Positions 40,001 to 47,092 of a DNA stretch of 64,000 bases are shown in pieces (the first letter of the stretch is position 1; each line of letters opens with the position of its first letter). Location: the NCBI GenBank assembly GCA_050084985.1, contig JBITNC010000002.1:24986001-25050000 (forward strand), in the 5' to 3' direction. The notes under the pieces are model-generated. The model was given only the letters and a program-made list of their open reading frames with translations, was not told the DNA's origin and ran no database searches. The stretch comes from Nageia nagi (lineage: Eukaryota > Pinophyta). The position numbers were made by a program, and so were the translations under genes.

Positions 40001-43000
40001 TTCTTGATGGTTCCAACTATGGGATTTGAGAACCTCGAATGAGAGTTGAATTGCAAGCAAGGAAGCTTTGACAAACAATGAATAAGAACCTTGTACCTCC
40101 TACAGATGAGAAAGCACTAGAGGCTTACAACACAAAGAATAAGTTGACAACCTTCATTATTTACCATGCAGTTTCAGATGATGTGCTCCTGATGATTTCC
40201 TTTTCAATCTCAGAAAAAAAAGAATGAAATAAGCTTAAGCAAATCTACCTTGGTTCAAACTTTTCAAGAAGATTTACCATTTTCCAAAAGTTGCTTCAAT
40301 CTCATCAAAGGGAAAATGAAAATGTGGCTATCTACTTAAACCAAATCATTGACCTAAAGACCTAACTTGTTGCTTGTGGGTCTAATTGGATCAATGATGA
40401 GTTCATTGTCTTCATCATTCTTCAAAACCTTTCTTCAAAGTTTGAAAATTTTGTGAAGGTTATGGAAACAAGGCTTGATGATGAAAAAGAAGTCTTCTCC
40501 CTTGAGAACCTTTCAAGGCACCTATTGAAGCATGAGAAAACCCTTAACAATAAAGGGTTGATTTCTTCTCCTAAGGATAATAACGTTGCTCTTAGAGCAA
40601 CCAAAACTTCTTTCAAGAAGAAGTTCAACCATCAAAGAAAATCTTACCCTTCTTCCTCCAAAAGGTTTGAGAAAAAAGAAAATGTCTACAATAGCAACAG
40701 GAACAACAGAAATAACAACCACACTAACAGGAACAACGGCAACAACAATCATTTCAAACAAAGAGATGGAAAAGGCAAAGCTAACACTCCTTATCCTAAG
40801 GAAAAATTTGATGGCAATTGTAATTATTGTAGCATTCAAGGTCACAAAGAAATTGATTGCTACAAAAAGAAAAAAAAGAAAAACAACAAAGGCAATGGAA
40901 ATGTAAAGAACTACAAAGGAAAGAAAAATATTCATGTTGGTTTTGTTGCGGCGCTCTACACCTTGTCTTGCTCTTTTTCATTTGAATGGATTGTTAACTC
41001 TGGTTGCACTAATCACTTATGCTTTGAAAAAGAAAAGTTTGAGAACCTTCACAAGTATAAAAAGGATGCGGTTGTGATAGGTGATAACTCTACCCTTGAA
41101 GTTCAAAGAATTGGGAGTGTGTTGATTCATGGAAAGGTTCTTGAAAATGTTCTCTATGTTCCTAAGATAAGGATGAACCTTCTCTTCGTAATCCAAGTTG
41201 CTAGAAAAGGGTACTCTTTTCAATACGACTCTCAATCCTGATGCATTAAGAAAGGACTTGCCACTTTGGTTAAACGATCAGTGAAAGATAACCTCTACAT
41301 TGTGAATCAAGTTCCATCAAAAATGTGTCTTGCTTCTAGTGTGTGTTCTAAAGGCAATCTTAGGGCACCTTAACCACAAGAGTATTCAAATCATGAAAGA
41401 CCAAGAACTTGTGAAAGGTTTGCCTTCAATTTCTTCTTCGGTTGGTCTATACGAGAAGTGCATTCTTGGCAAGATGCATAGACAAAAGTTTGAAAAAGAT
41501 AAGGCAACAAGAGCATCTCAACCTCTTCAACTTGTGCATTCAGATTTGATAGGTCCGTTTTAGACTAAGTCGCTTGGAGGAGCATCTTATGTCTTAACCT
41601 TCATTGATGACTTTAGTAGGATGACCTTTGGATATCTACTTGAGCATAAGGATCAAACCTTTGAGAGTTTTAAGATTTTTAAAGCCTTTGTTGAAAATCA
41701 AACTAACCTAAAAATCAAGATGTTAAGATCAAATAATGGAGGAGAATATAACAGCAATGAGTTCAATGACTATTGTGCTAAGTGTGGAATCAAGAGGCAG
41801 TTTACAATTCCATACACTCCTCAGTAAAACGATATTGTCGAAAGGAAATATAGAACAATTATGGAGATGGCTAGATGCATGTTGGTAATATTCCTAAATT
41901 CTTGTGGGGTGAAGCTGTGAGCACTGCTATTTACACCTTGAATAGATGTCCCACAAAAGCAATTCAAAGTAAAACTCTTTTTGAGGCATGGTCAGGAAGA
42001 AAACCTAACATTTCTCACTTTAGGGTGTTTGGTTGTGAAGCATTCTCCTACATTGTTTCTGAAAAAATGAAAAAGTTGGACAAAAGAGCTGAAAATGCAT
42101 CTTTGTGGGTTATGACAGTCAGCATAGAGGCTTCAGGCTCTACTCTCCAACCTATAAAGCAGTATTTGTTTCAAGGGACGTAAAGTTCAATGAACTTCCT
42201 GAAGAATTTGCTTCTAATGAGGATGTTGATGATCCAAAGGACTCTTCAGTTACTCCTAGCTGGTTGGATATTGATGTAGACAAGTCACCTCAGGAACAAA
42301 ATTCTCCAACACAAAGGGTAACAAGGAGCATGACCTTGAACAAATCTTTAATTGCTAAGATTGACAACAAGCATGAGCCTTCAACCCTCAAAGAAGCCTC
42401 TAAGCACGAGTGTTAGATGGAAGCCATGAAAGTGGAGTATGAGGCGCTTATGAAAAATAAAACTTGGGACTTGGTTCCTTATCCCAATGAAAAGAATGTG
42501 ATTGACAATATATGGATCTACAAAGTCAAGTTCAATTCAGTTGGAGATATTGAAAAATGCAAGGCAAGGTTAGTAGCTAAAGGAGCTGAGAAAACCTTTG
42601 CTCCCGTGGCAAAGATGCCTACTGTGAGAGTTATTCTTGCTCTTTCTGCAACTCAAGGATGGACAGTTTTTCAACTTGACGTAAAGAGTGCATTTTTCAA
42701 TGGTGACTTAGATGTGAAAATCTTCATGAATCAACCAGAAGGGTTTATTGTGGAAGGTAAAGAGTCCTTTGTGTGCAAGCTAAAGAAGTCATTGTATGGA
42801 TTTAAGCAAGCACCTAGAGCCTAGTATAGAAAGATTTCAAGGTACTTTGCAGACATTAGATTCTCCAAGTGTTTTTCTGACTCTGATCTATATGTGCTCA
42901 ATCAAGGAAAAGATGTGGTCTTGATTCTCTTTTATGTGGATGATCTTTTGATTATTGGAAAAAATGATGAAATCATTCAAGAGTGCATATCCAAACTTAA

Positions 43001-46000
43001 AGCAACGTTTAAAATGATTGATCTTGGTCTCTTACACTACTATCTTGGAATGCAAGTGTATCAATACAAATATTGTACTTACCTCAATCAATCTAAATAT
43101 ATATCAGACATCTTGTAGAAGTTTGAAATGGAAGAGTGTAGATATACTGCAATCCCAATCTCTCCTGGAATCACTTTTCTCTGAGCTCCAACACTCAGTT
43201 AGCTAATGCAACAACTTACAGGCAATTAATTGGTAGTCTTTTGTATTTGACTATATCCAGGCCATATATTGCCTTTGTAGTGAATCTGATGGCACGATTC
43301 ATGCAGAAACCTTATGTTGAACACCTCAATGCTGCTAAGCAAATCTTGAGGTATGTTGCACGGACTAAGCATCTTGCTCTCAAGTATTCCAAGTTGCCCT
43401 CGTTTGTTCTCTCTGGATTCTCAGATTCTGACTATGGGGGAGATAGAGATGATAGGAAGTCAACCTCTACGTATGTGTTTAGCATTGGTTCAAGTGCTAT
43501 CTCTTGAGCTTCCAAGATGCAACCTACTGTTTCTCTTTCCACCACAGAAGCTGAATATCATGCCATGTCTGTTGCAGCCCAAGAAGCCATTTGGCTAAGG
43601 CATCTTCTGAAAGAAATTGAGTATAAGCAAGGTGGCTCATCTTTGATCTCTTCAAACAATCAATCGGCTATTTCTTTGGCTAAGAATCTAGTGTTCCATC
43701 AAAGAAAAAAACATATGGAAATCCATGCCCATTTTATCAGGGAAAAGGTTCTTGATGGCATCATACACTTGAAGTATTGTCCATCCATTGAACTCCGCTA
43801 ATTTGTTCACCAAGCCCCTCCCAGAACCTCAGTTCTGTAAGCTTAGGGATGCTATCGGGTTGGTGAAGTTGCCCTCAAGGGGGGAGTGAAGTTTGAATTC
43901 TTATGTTGAATTCATATTTGTGATGACAACTTCACCCGTAAGAGGATTTTGTGCTGTATAGTGTTGATTTTGTTGTACACCTTCGTGGTAAGTTCGCTCT
44001 ACGTGGAGAACTTCTTGTACAAATTAATCAATCTAGCACTGTTCAGTTATCCATGTGTGAGGAACTCTTGTGTCTTTTGGCACTGTTCAGTTATCCATAT
44101 GTGAGGAACTCATACGTGCATACTCTGTTTTTGGTCAATCTAAGCACTGTTCAGTTATCCATGTGTGAGGAACTCTTATGTGTCTTTTGGCACTATTCAG
44201 TTATCCATATGTGAGGAACTCGTATGTGCATGCTTTATTTTGTAATGATAATCAACACATGTTTTATATACAATAGTTGACTATAAGTTTTTGGTATGGC
44301 ATCTTTGTGATGACTTATAGTGCACCATTGATCAGTTCATAATGGCATTTGTGTGATTCATCTATCCTTGTTGATATGAATATGATGCATCTAACTAATC
44401 TTGTTATTTGAGCTGCTTATGACTTGCAGGTTCCTTTGAGATTGCAGGTTACTTACCTCAAGTATGCAAGCTCTTGGAGACCCTTCATGACTTCCAGTTG
44501 GATGACTACTTCATGTCCATTGAAACCGGTTGTGGTTAATGATTGTATTTGGCAAAGTAGTGAGTTTCAAACTATATCTTTCTTACTTCACAAATATGTA
44601 AAAAGTTCTCATCTCCGTTGTATCTGTTTGGAGGAGAACTCTCTTACTTTCTCTTCTTCTTCTCTCTTACTCGCTCTATCTCAATATTGCATTAAAGGGG
44701 GAGTGTTGGAACGTATAATGCATTATTGTAAAGGTTTGTATTAAATCTTCTATGTAAGTTCCCTAATACTTAAGGGTATCATTTGATACCTTAAGTATTT
44801 AAGTGAATATGATAATGTAACTTGTCTTACACTCCATGTCATGAGCATGCCCCTTGGGTAAAAGGATGTGCATGTCATGCTTTTGTACATTGGATAAAAA
44901 GGTGATCCAAAGAGGGATTTCGACCTATAAATAGAAGGCTCTCTCTTTGTGATTACACACCAATTATGGAGTAAAGTTATGCTATAGGATAGAAGTGTAG
45001 GATTTGAAATTAGGAGGATTGTAAGAGAGTTGTATTTGTGATTGAAGTAAAGATTTAGTTAATGGATGTACTCCTAGTTGGAGGAACCACTCTACATCTT
45101 GAGTTACTTTGTGAGATTGTTTTATTTGTGAGTTTGTTAGATGTGTATTGTGAGCTTTCAAGAGATCTTTGTTGTTTAGGAATTATCTTGTTAATGTTAA
45201 TTCCTTCAATTTAACCCGAAATACCCTGACCCACATCATGAACCTAGTGGGTGGATCCTAAGAGGTGATACTCATGTGATGGATCCTGTGGTATGGAGGT
45301 TTACTCGAGCCACATTGGGGCTCGAGTCACGATAGGCTAGGTTGTGCAGGGATAGACCCACATCGATTAAGCGTTCATGTATGGTATTGCCAATGGTGTC
45401 GATGGCAAGGGAAGGTGTAATTGGTTTGGGAACCAATCTGTGTCCTCTTGTGGCAGTCAAGGCAATCCAAGACTGATTTTGTTTTTAGATTTATGGTCAG
45501 GAGCATGGGAAGACATGTTTGAAATTCTTAAAAGGGTCGCAATTTGAGTTTTGAGGCATCCATGTAATGCTTCACAATCTAACTGTAAATATAGCAACTT
45601 TGAGCACACCACTCAAATATTTATCGATTACAATCTCACCTTCATCACAAACAAATTGATGGATCCAACCACAAATCCATAAACATGGATATCATTTATC
45701 CACAATATAAATGAACTTCATATCAGAAAGAGAAGCAGACCTTATTTTCTATGGAGGACTTTGAAGATATGGTGGAAGAGCCTATAGCCATCACCAAACA
45801 AGTTGCACAAGCAGCATCAAGGAAAGCACAAGTATCCTCACATGCCACAATCAATTAGCCAGCAAAGCTAATGCAAAGAGAATCTGTCTATCTTAAGGCA
45901 AAAGCAAAGTGCTTGGGACATGTTGACTGGTCATTTAATACATTTTTGTAATTGTAGAATGCTAAAGGTAGCATTTAGACATTTAGTAATTCTATTTTCT

Positions 46001-46976
46001 CCTTGTTAATAGAAATGATTATTTCGTGTTGTCTTAAAGCTCAATTCGATGGCTGAAGTGAAAAAAGAAAAAATCTTTCATTTGTTTTTCAAAATCGATT
46101 ATAATACAAATACTTCTGATCACACTTCTGGACCTGTCACCAAGAAGATTGATCTTGAAGTTGCCGATCCTTCAGTAAACGAGGATGGTTTTTGTAGAAA
46201 GAGTAGGCAGCAAAAATTAAAATCAAAAAGTTTCTAAAGTAATGAATTTAAGTACTGTCCCAAATCTCTCCCTCCTTACACCAATACAAATTCTGTGAAG
46301 GTCAAATCAAAATAAATTTAAATGAATGTATTCATATTTCCGCAAATATAGGGTAATGCATAACCAAATGTATAGGTTAAAATTTATATCAGGGAATACA
46401 GACTCAAAAATAAAATAAAAATGAATCTAACACAGAAGAGAAATTCTATCAACCCATCTGCTATTGGAAAGACACATCATTCTACAATTTGCAGAATTAA
46501 ATAAAGTGCAAAATGATAGCTCACCAAAACCTTAACAAATAGATGTTAAGACAAGGCCAGAATATATTTTGGATGGCTCTCTCTGTATAAATGAAATTCG
46601 CACTTCTAATATTCACAAAATTCATCTTTTAATTCTACGGTGGAACTTGAAGAATCTCATACTACAGGGTTTGATACACCAATTATTGCTAGAGCAAAAC
46701 GTCCTGGTAGAACAATTCTCAGGAACGTATAGAAATTCTGTACCAAAGTTTTATGTATACCCAAAAAACAAATCGTATTTCTTGTTTCTCGAATGAAATA
46801 TTGCACAGGTTGAATTTTGTCACTGAAAAGAACAATTTCAGAGAAGTTAAAACAAACTTTCTACATAAACACATACCTTGACAAGTTTGATCCTCTGGTC
46901 TTCCAGCCGTGAAACTTATCAGCGCAAACAGGCAAAAATATAACAAAAAGACCCGTCGCACATTCGGAGGCGCCAT
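3926..46976 (-). CDS. NEMP/TMEM194-family (DUF2215) nuclear envelope membrane protein, 5' part
   Basis: Spliced minus-strand gene with exons 46877-46976, 7845-8070, 4197-4354 and 3926-4071; later exons lie left of the window. Phases join exactly: exon 1 ends in one base (G), exon 2 opens with AT (giving Asp) and ends CAC AG, exon 3 opens with G (Arg) and ends in one base, and exon 4 opens with CT (Ala). All donors are GT and acceptors AG. The product begins with a hydrophobic signal peptide (RRVFLLYFCLFALISFTA). A luminal region follows with the family-typical GLGQCPHNQW and MSPYETKF, then two membrane segments ending in VPFYYSSAMTFG...ILLILFQ. In animals NEMP proteins sit in the inner nuclear membrane; the plant role is less defined. 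Introns are about 38.8 kb, 3490 bp and 125 bp. The weakest link is exon 1, joined by phase and content across a huge intron. Confidence 0.75.
4197..4354 (-). CDS. NEMP exon 3 (end of luminal domain)
   Basis: Acceptor TTTGCAG|GAATGC and donor GAAGAAG|GTCAGT. The 158 bp encode NASLGLGQCPHNQW, GLWSGIMSPYETKF and SLTISVEE, strongly conserved family phrases that precede the first transmembrane helix. Confidence 0.9.
4355..7844 (-). other. NEMP intron 2
   Basis: This 3490-bp intron lies between well-matched splice sites. Short minus-strand frames at 5005-5319 and 5657-5902 have no family resemblance and I treat them as noise. The only clear structure is the diverged tandem pair at 7300-7770. Confidence 0.75.
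7300..7770. repeat. Diverged 233-bp tandem duplication in NEMP intron 2
   Basis: gatgcaaacagtaagttat at 7301 and gatgcaaacaataagctat at 7534 open two matching blocks about 233 bp apart. Both continue through gcctccttg, ttctgatgtttaaaac or ttccaatgtttaaaac, and attttgaggtg..aatcaaat. Confidence 0.8.
7845..8070 (-). CDS. NEMP exon 2 (luminal domain)
   Basis: Acceptor ATTGCAG|ATGTGC and donor CACAG|GTAACC on the minus strand. The 226 bp are two bases, 74 codons and two bases. It encodes a non-membrane segment with SFPVKRLLPTGSLIESSPGL and CERICITGLGRFQHL, which fits the family's N-terminal luminal domain. Confidence 0.85.
8282..8553. repeat. 136-bp tandem duplication
   Basis: aactggcactgattaggaaat occurs at 8295 and 8431. 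Both copies run through gctggaaaggatgctccttta and gctgcacgcatt..gcagatggttattt. Two copies at an exact 136-bp spacing in NEMP intron 1. Confidence 0.9.
8745..9170. repeat. Diverged ~200-bp tandem duplication
   Basis: ttcttgatagaagagcatca near 8757 resembles tgcttgatgtaagagcatca near 8967. The downstream phrases cctataattgcta..gatgaatgaag and cagcaatgaagtatgt also recur. Small frames at 8843-9046 and 9050-9244 lie within the repeats and are not taken as genes. Confidence 0.7.
10382..10389 (-). promoter_or_regulatory. Putative TATA box of the solo LTR
   Basis: The minus strand reads AGTTCTATAAATAGACCCAAG, a strong plant TATA box placed after the repeat array in LTR orientation. It marks the likely U3/R border of a once-active promoter. 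Confidence 0.6.
10630..12780. repeat. ~183-bp degenerate tandem array (about 11 copies)
   Basis: The block (t)gacatcaaacnctcaaaacttgcgcctag recurs near 10872, 11055, 11235, 11422, 11605, 11791, 11970, 12158, 12341 and 12523, with a weak copy near 12698. Spacings are 179-188 bp. Copies at about 11230 and 11416 are nearly identical over a full unit, indicating recent local duplication. All short frames in this stretch are by-products of the array. Confidence 0.9.
12929..12971. other. Two adjacent hairpins at the LTR terminus
   Basis: CCCCAAAAT-cttgt-ATTTTGGGG (12929-12951) is a perfect 9-bp stem, directly followed by GTGTTG-tgcaga..CAACAC. They form the outermost 43 bp of the solo LTR. Confidence 0.75.
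12977..15700. other. Non-coding interval between solo LTR and Gypsy-1
   Basis: A 132-codon plus-strand frame at 13432-13830 has no recognisable domain and ordinary AT-rich composition. A CA/TA microsatellite lies at about 14904-14935. Repeated phrases of the type gatgtcactaacc / cgatgtcgttgacc near 14350-14620 recur near 16865, so part of this is probably the 3' end of the Gypsy-1 element. No LTR boundary could be fixed. Confidence 0.4.
15740..18670 (-). pseudogene. Gypsy-1: decayed Ty3/gypsy gag-pol
   Basis: Minus-strand blocks in order: gag fragment (18670-18400; MDKFLQEFKLNIKCDAALGD, QLPNQKFCDFLKR); RT start (about 18040-17920; DQGVIRPSTSPCGSSIV, WRMCIDYRALNK); RT catalytic YLDD at 17836-17847; RT end (HMKIDLEKVRAI, PKPNNA.EIRSFLGAVQYF); RNase H (17446-17198; LLGKETIIHTNHQPL); H2C2 zinc site (NLQRYVYWPKIQEQF, CMMC); integrase core (16616-16100; ISMDFVGGLPMS, VLMDRFSKM); and integrase C-terminus (about 15960-15780; KVGDKVW, LKPLRYRPFEIVEQV). 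RT is missing the segment between YRALNK and YLDD, and many stops are present. No chromodomain was seen. Protease between gag and RT is not recognisable. Confidence 0.88.
18671..18957 (-). mobile_element. 287-bp solo LTR
   Basis: On the minus strand it reads TGTTAGGTCCC to TTCATAACA (TGTTA/TAACA ends), flanked by TCCTT on the plus strand at 18666-18670 and 18958-18962. A TATATATA promoter motif lies near 18830 in this orientation. It interrupts the 5' side of Gypsy-1 gag, so it is younger than Gypsy-1. It is not obviously the same LTR family as Copia-1 or Copia-2. Confidence 0.85.
18963..23250. other. Intron interval with no identified gene
   Basis: The stretch is AT-rich. Minus-strand frames at 19454-19684 (ALEMPLYALQTKERRAKLMH) and 19513-19833 overlap and might be pieces of one degraded coding sequence that reads SKPQGFETAAKLRMIARIG near 19980. 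I cannot assign a family. Frames near 20206-20643, 21490-22462 and 22919-23254 look random. Confidence 0.3.
23250..23740 (+). pseudogene. LINE-type RNase H domain relic
   Basis: Across frame changes the plus strand gives LPPPKSWLKMNFEPKVTQAR (the W.PPP.GWLKIN.D start of plant LINE RNase H), NQAEG.ALL..LNLEKDLGDSRLIAE, STNSINCFKGENRIN, HLGYVVRATKRCLQHFDELE and YREGNKVVEIS. These match the order of an RVT_3-type RNase H at the C-terminus of non-LTR retrotransposons. Stops and frameshifts are frequent. The reverse transcriptase that should precede it was not recognised. Confidence 0.72.
25993..28670 (-). pseudogene. hAT transposase, two nonsense codons
   Basis: Exons on the minus strand: 28670-27726, 27598-27183, 27062-26883, 26776-26443 and 26346-25993. 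All introns are GT-AG. Together they total 2229 bp, exactly 743 codons with the stop. An N-terminal BED-type zinc finger (YKCHICNSTFKGSYTRIESH) is followed by DUF659 (ALPFHLARSPYLRAAFEEV, CSIIMEGWNDIRQRPLIN), IITDATPVCKRAGK, FWTPCCVHALNNALKDIGK, and hAT dimerisation near the end (FAAERNWSTYGFIHSLRRNR, KLVAVHSSLRL) with a C-terminal acidic tail. In-frame stops TAG (28146-28148) and TAA (27320-27322) each look like single substitutions of Gln and Glu codons. Otherwise the frame is open, so this copy is recent. Confidence 0.93.
28805..28940. repeat. 41-bp tandem duplication upstream of the transposase
   Basis: tttctcttcctccctccttg at 28818 repeats at 28859, 41 bp later, followed by two shorter tttgctgtctttc repeats. 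It is in the 5' region of the hAT transposase gene and pyrimidine-rich on the plus strand. Confidence 0.8.
29100..29395. repeat. GC-rich subterminal repeats, right end of hAT
   Basis: Many copies of CGTTCC(C) and GGGAACG in both orientations lie within 300 bp (for example ggccgttccttggctgttcccgg and gggaacgtcgggaacgg). The composition is far more GC-rich than the surroundings. The left end (25508-25625) holds the same motif. Several overlapping frames here come from the low complexity and are not genes. Confidence 0.85.
29700..29711 (+). other. Primer binding site of the TIMELESS-bearing element
   Basis: TGGTGTCAGAGC lies one base after the 5' LTR end and differs by one base from the usual initiator-tRNA-Met site TGGTATCAGAGC. 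Confidence 0.85.
29730..29900. repeat. Cluster of AGATCT/GGATCT/AGATCC motifs in the leader
   Basis: About ten copies of a (A/G)GATC(T/C) core lie within 170 bp after the primer site, and about six more occur inside the following ORF up to 30245. Spacing is irregular (roughly 8-25 bp), so this is a motif cluster and not a strict tandem repeat. Confidence 0.7.
29939..30568 (+). CDS. ORF of unknown origin in the TIMELESS-bearing element
   Basis: An uninterrupted frame of 209 codons directly after the leader. It starts MDALIEEANTLMKKLDLTYV, continues with RKEMTIFRERILN, a basic region (TKRKPSGGDKRGDWRSS), and then serine/arginine phrases repeating RST/RSxxEKxR (GKLRSTDEELRSALEKFRST) that look like a coiled coil. 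The C-terminus is acidic. It lacks a zinc knuckle or any gag motif I recognise. It could be a diverged gag or another captured host exon. It is the longest clean frame in the element. Confidence 0.45.
   Translation: MDALIEEANTLMKKLDLTYVTRKEMTIFRERILNTPKSFQERVGFDRFVNLQTKRKPSGGDKRGDWRSSTTRSRFEPTRSMLGKLRSTDEELRSALEKFRSTKIVLEQQQEKVKNEKQHEGIMTNDVTNAVTEKDALISEEEELKSEIVDKETNLPHAKCCKENDRKKPDMDPETKDDGQTSIGGDALVSEGTIAVSDFSPYNSDFLES
30950..32445 (+). pseudogene. Transduplicated TIMELESS gene fragment (broken)
   Basis: TIMELESS (TIM1 in plants) works with TIPIN at the replication fork. Colinear pieces of its N-terminal domain appear in order: RNLRKSMVEEEQRRLSRLRD (near 31080); TFVRLAPGGSKRIVKRNPFV (31155-31210); KRGPVKRIIACD; NFADQFLDTGYNLLMQSVRE; IRKEHPAIQNSDIIVFFEVA (to 31470); GPIA.TMNEAMFDMVISKWH (about 31580-31640); TAGALVKEMIHMLDMFLK; RKLLYKVFFDQRNRGIT; MLIKFFDNHKKP (to 31900); then LMETIKEADGTLRVLKKSQK (about 31950-32010) and an acidic tail (32130-32450). 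A frameshift near 31155, stops at 31538 and about 31591, and a shift near 31900 break it. The pieces join without recognisable introns, suggesting capture through RNA. Confidence 0.85.
32446..33499 (+). repeat. 3' LTR of the TIMELESS-bearing element
   Basis: This 1054-bp intact copy of the LTR starts immediately after the purine tract and ends at the TGTTG target duplication. The TATA box is at 32846-32853. The ORF at 32840-33076 is inside the LTR and is not taken as a gene. Confidence 0.9.
33505..34150. other. Spacer between LTR element and hAT relic
   Basis: No coding signal recognised. It is AT-rich and may contain the decayed 5' part of the hAT relic that follows. Confidence 0.3.
34150..35400 (+). 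pseudogene. Second hAT transposase relic (DUF659 type)
   Basis: Across many frame changes the plus strand gives GFKPFTYHEMLGLFLDKPM, YGWINGSNRTLINFLLSSTR, GLFFLKLMDSSLNIKNVISL, GTENVVQILIDYASFNMAIG, LMREFTKTKELV, FIILQSLYKSKAPLKS, GYIYAAMGRT, EAIGVFYNYVEKEYTLIWDI and YLFSSPTWILKKYEST. This is the order of a DUF659/hAT transposase (DGWTDGRNRTLINF, VVQVITDNASN, TRFAT, YIYEAMDRAKEAI motifs). Stops and frameshifts are dense, and no terminal inverted repeat was found. It belongs to a different, older hAT family from the one at 25.5-29.4 kb. Confidence 0.8.
35400..35882. other. Unassigned spacer
   Basis: A 66-codon plus frame at 35597-35797 has no recognisable domain. This stretch separates the hAT relic from the 5' LTR of Copia-2. 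Confidence 0.3.
35883..36387 (+). repeat. 5' LTR of Copia-2
   Basis: 505 bp, TGTTGGAATG to CCTTCA. It differs from the 3' LTR by scattered substitutions (for example ttcactgatactt versus ttccctaatactt). A TATAAATAG box lies near 36112. Confidence 0.93.
36390..36402 (+). other. Primer binding site of Copia-2
   Basis: TTGGTATCAGAGC, the canonical plant initiator-tRNA-Met site, two bases after the LTR end. Confidence 0.92.
36940..38095. other. GC-rich-bordered foreign island in Copia-2 leader
   Basis: Two GC-rich low-complexity blocks (36945-37075 and 37880-38085) enclose about 800 bp of ordinary composition. The left block repeats cctcgca(g/a)caccagctctgcactcctcc two to three times. Between them, minus-strand frames 37110-37364 and 37297-37629 look protein-like but overlap in different frames. 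The island is AT-flanked on both sides. Neither terminal repeats nor a target duplication could be fixed. It is probably a separate insertion or captured gene fragment. Confidence 0.5.
37110..37364 (-). CDS. Unrecognised protein-like ORF in the island
   Basis: An 84-codon frame on the minus strand that reads like real protein: DLEKFWETPGRLMVNSYSKL, FHIIPGALDFDEQMKIG, AASVQFPSRIPPEEGDEIFN. The overlapping upstream frame (37297-37629) contains WVAKQGEDQFVTSPGSHGNP and HSVAARMKFM. Together they may be one gene fragment with a frameshift near 37360. I do not recognise the family. Confidence 0.3.
   Translation of the reverse strand: MSLIDLEKFWETPGRLMVNSYSKLETGFHIIPGALDFDEQMKIGKYTTMRMAASVQFPSRIPPEEGDEIFNVNVRCLEVKTRPI
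38183..38266. repeat. Long near-perfect hairpin (MITE-like foldback)
   Basis: The left arm tttgtattttactctactcc.. (38183-38220) pairs with 38228-38266 around a 7-base loop (ggctgac), with one mismatch over about 38 bp. A third, diverged half-copy of the arm follows at 38268-38312 (gatgcattaaatttgctaac, aaatttaatgcatctagctgg). Confidence 0.88.
38690..39130. repeat. Degenerate AT-rich repeats (tgcatgcttagnacttaa unit)
   Basis: The phrase atgcatgcttaggacttaaat..ttaagttaat recurs near 38710, 38880, 38995 and 39025 with weaker copies between. Irregular spacing makes it a diffuse array. It includes a T run at 38845-38860. Confidence 0.6.
39130..39972. other. Copia-2 leader, no coding signal
   Basis: No conserved frame. 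A moderately GC-richer segment at 39340-39560 could be another fragment, but it matches nothing I recognise. Confidence 0.3.
39973..43801 (+). pseudogene. Copia-2 gag-pol polyprotein (broken)
   Basis: Starts MGESFLSKHILDGSNYG with a TGA soon after. UBN2-like gag continues to the zinc knuckle CNYCSIQGHKEIDC (about 40822-40863). The protease core reads WIVNSGCTNHL, with the catalytic Asp replaced by Asn. Integrase (about 41350-42180) has HLNH, HSDLIGPF, DDFSRMTFGYL, RSNNGGEY and WGEAVSTAIYTLNRCPT. RT (42417-43120) has WIYKVKFN, FAPVAK, WTVFQLDVKSAFFNGDL and YVDD near 42936. A block of roughly a dozen residues is missing between ARLVAKG and KTFAPVAK. RNase H (43241-43800) has YADSDYGGD-type SDSDYGGDRDDRKSTSTYVF and STTEAEYHA. 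Stops occur at about 41239, 41561, 41825, 42414, 42823, 43117 and 43506, with frameshifts near 41870, 42100 and 43190. Confidence 0.92.
44036..44232. repeat. Tandem repeats between pol and 3' LTR of Copia-2
   Basis: gcactgttcagttatccat(g/a)tgtgaggaact occurs at 44036, 44080, 44144 and 44190. Alternating spacings of 44, 64 and 46 bp indicate a higher-order pair duplicated once (about 109 bp). Confidence 0.9.
44704..45208 (+). repeat. 3' LTR of Copia-2
   Basis: 505 bp, preceded by the purine tract aaagggggag at 44693-44702, and the same length as the 5' LTR. Confidence 0.93.
45209..46876. other. 5' end of NEMP intron 1
   Basis: No recognisable gene. A 62-codon plus frame at 46049-46237 (MAEVKKEKIFHLFFKI start) has no assignable domain. 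Weakly G+C-richer sequence at 45215-45470 may be an old transposon edge. Confidence 0.4.
46877..46976 (-). CDS. NEMP exon 1 (start codon, signal peptide)
   Basis: ATG at 46976 in a good plant context (TCATGGCG). The exon holds 33 codons plus one base, then donor AAG|GTATGTG. It encodes a short basic N-terminus, a hydrophobic core (VFLLYFCLFALISF), and then AGRPEDQTCQ, like a cleavable signal peptide. No in-frame continuation is plausible past the donor. Phase 1 matches the exon at 8070. The alternative is the first exon of a different secreted or membrane protein. Confidence 0.7.
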
Positions 46977-47092
46977 GATTGAAATTTTTATACCAATTAC
47001 AGTCGCATGGGCTCCCAGTTTGGCTGCCGGTTTTTTGAACGAAAAACACTATGAGAGCGCGGAGCCCCAAAAGGTTTCCTGGCTCCCTCTTG

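Larger units (their letters stand above)
35883..45208 (+). mobile_element. Copia-2: full-length but dead Ty1/copia element
   Basis: Two LTRs of exactly 505 bp (35883-36387 and 44704-45208) open TGTTGGAA and close CCTTCA. The primer site TTGGTATCAGAGC follows the 5' LTR (from 36390), and the purine tract aaagggggag precedes the 3' LTR. Flanks are gttta (left) and attta (right), a 5-bp duplication with one mismatch. The 3.6-kb leader is swollen by unrelated sequence (36900-39950) before gag at 39973. Pol order is gag, protease, integrase, RT, RNase H. Confidence 0.92.

Noticed and set aside
40522-40935. 137-codon minus-strand frame inside Copia-2 gag
   Set aside because: Antisense shadow of the Asn/Lys-rich gag segment.
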